Source: Clostridia bacterium (GTDB lineage Bacteria > Bacillota > Clostridia > Oscillospirales > CAG-272). From it: a stretch of DNA of 6,552 bases. The stretch's first letter is position 1; each line of letters starts with the position of its first letter. This document shows positions 6,514-6,552 of this stretch, piece after piece. Under the pieces are notes generated by a model. The model had not been told where the DNA came from and searched no databases. It saw only the letters and a program-made list of their open reading frames with translations. The stretch covers positions 1 through 6,552 of the forward strand of contig JAFTLM010000389.1 of NCBI GenBank assembly GCA_017455945.1, in the 5' to 3' direction. Position numbers and translations under genes: made by a program.

Positions 6514-6538
6514 CATTTGTTCTTATTTTTTTGCATTT
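6496..6538. repeat. Two direct copies of TTTTTTGCATTT, 31 bp apart
   Basis: Plus-strand copies lie at 6496-6507 and 6527-6538. They flank the LexA box: the first copy falls within the lexA promoter spacer and the second lies upstream of it. The repeat period of 31 bp is close to three helical turns. It may be a binding-site pair or only a by-product of AT-rich sequence. Confidence 0.45.
6511..6522 (-). promoter_or_regulatory. LexA operator (Cheo/SOS box) at the lexA promoter
   Basis: The minus strand reads GAACAAATGTTT. Against the Bacillus LexA consensus CGAACRNRYGTTYC, the central 12 positions all fit and only the outermost base on each side differs. It shares three bases with the -35 hexamer, so LexA binding would block RNA polymerase. 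This fits classic lexA autorepression. Confidence 0.82.
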
Positions 6539-6539
6539 A

Positions 6540-6551
6540 TTTGTTAACAAA
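6540..6551. repeat. Perfect 12-bp palindrome TTTGTTAACAAA at the right edge
   Basis: The palindrome is centred on GTTAAC, about 60 bp upstream of the predicted lexA transcript start. It could be an operator for a gene lying beyond the window. Nothing else is visible between lexA and the edge, so its role is unknown. Confidence 0.35.
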
Positions 6552-6552
6552 C

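Noticed and set aside
1..6552. CRISPR array, mobile element, prophage, toxin-antitoxin or novel defence system
   Set aside because: No regularly spaced repeats, transposase or integrase motifs, or unexplained gene clusters are visible. Every stretch over 300 bp is occupied by a recognisable gene family.

Overview
The window looks like ordinary chromosomal DNA from a low-GC Gram-positive bacterium, most likely an anaerobic member of class Clostridia (Bacillota). Four things suggest this: a PolA whose 3'-5' exonuclease domain has lost its metal-binding residues, a LexA operator of the Bacillus/Cheo type, an integral membrane protein of the SpoVB flippase family, and sigma-A promoters with 17-bp spacers in AT-rich gaps. 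The taxonomic placement is inference; there is no rRNA or tRNA gene to anchor it.

Layout from left to right: (1) 1-822, minus strand, the N-terminal 274 codons of 4-alpha-glucanotransferase (malQ), cut by the left edge just before the catalytic motif. (2) 843-3377, minus strand, complete DNA polymerase I (polA), 20 bp upstream of malQ and probably cotranscribed with it from a near-consensus promoter at 3411-3439. (3) 3524-4141, minus strand, a cytidylate-kinase-like P-loop protein of unknown physiological role, with its own promoter and a hairpin after its stop. (4) 4302-5885, plus strand, a multi-pass MOP-superfamily flippase resembling SpoVB, divergent from gene 3. (5) 5850-6452, minus strand, lexA, overlapping the flippase tail-to-tail by 36 bp. 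(6) 6453-6552, the lexA control region, with a sigma-A promoter whose -35 hexamer is overlapped by a 12-bp LexA box.

The genes do not form one pathway. LexA and PolA both belong to DNA damage response and repair, but polA shows no LexA box at its promoter. MalQ is central alpha-glucan metabolism, the flippase is cell-envelope or spore-cortex precursor transport, and the kinase-like protein cannot be assigned a substrate. I found no CRISPR array, insertion sequence, prophage gene, tRNA or rRNA, and no convincing new system. The most useful observations are the readable promoter architecture, corrected start codons for polA and the kinase-like gene, the lexA/flippase overlap, and the unusual polA-malQ pairing.
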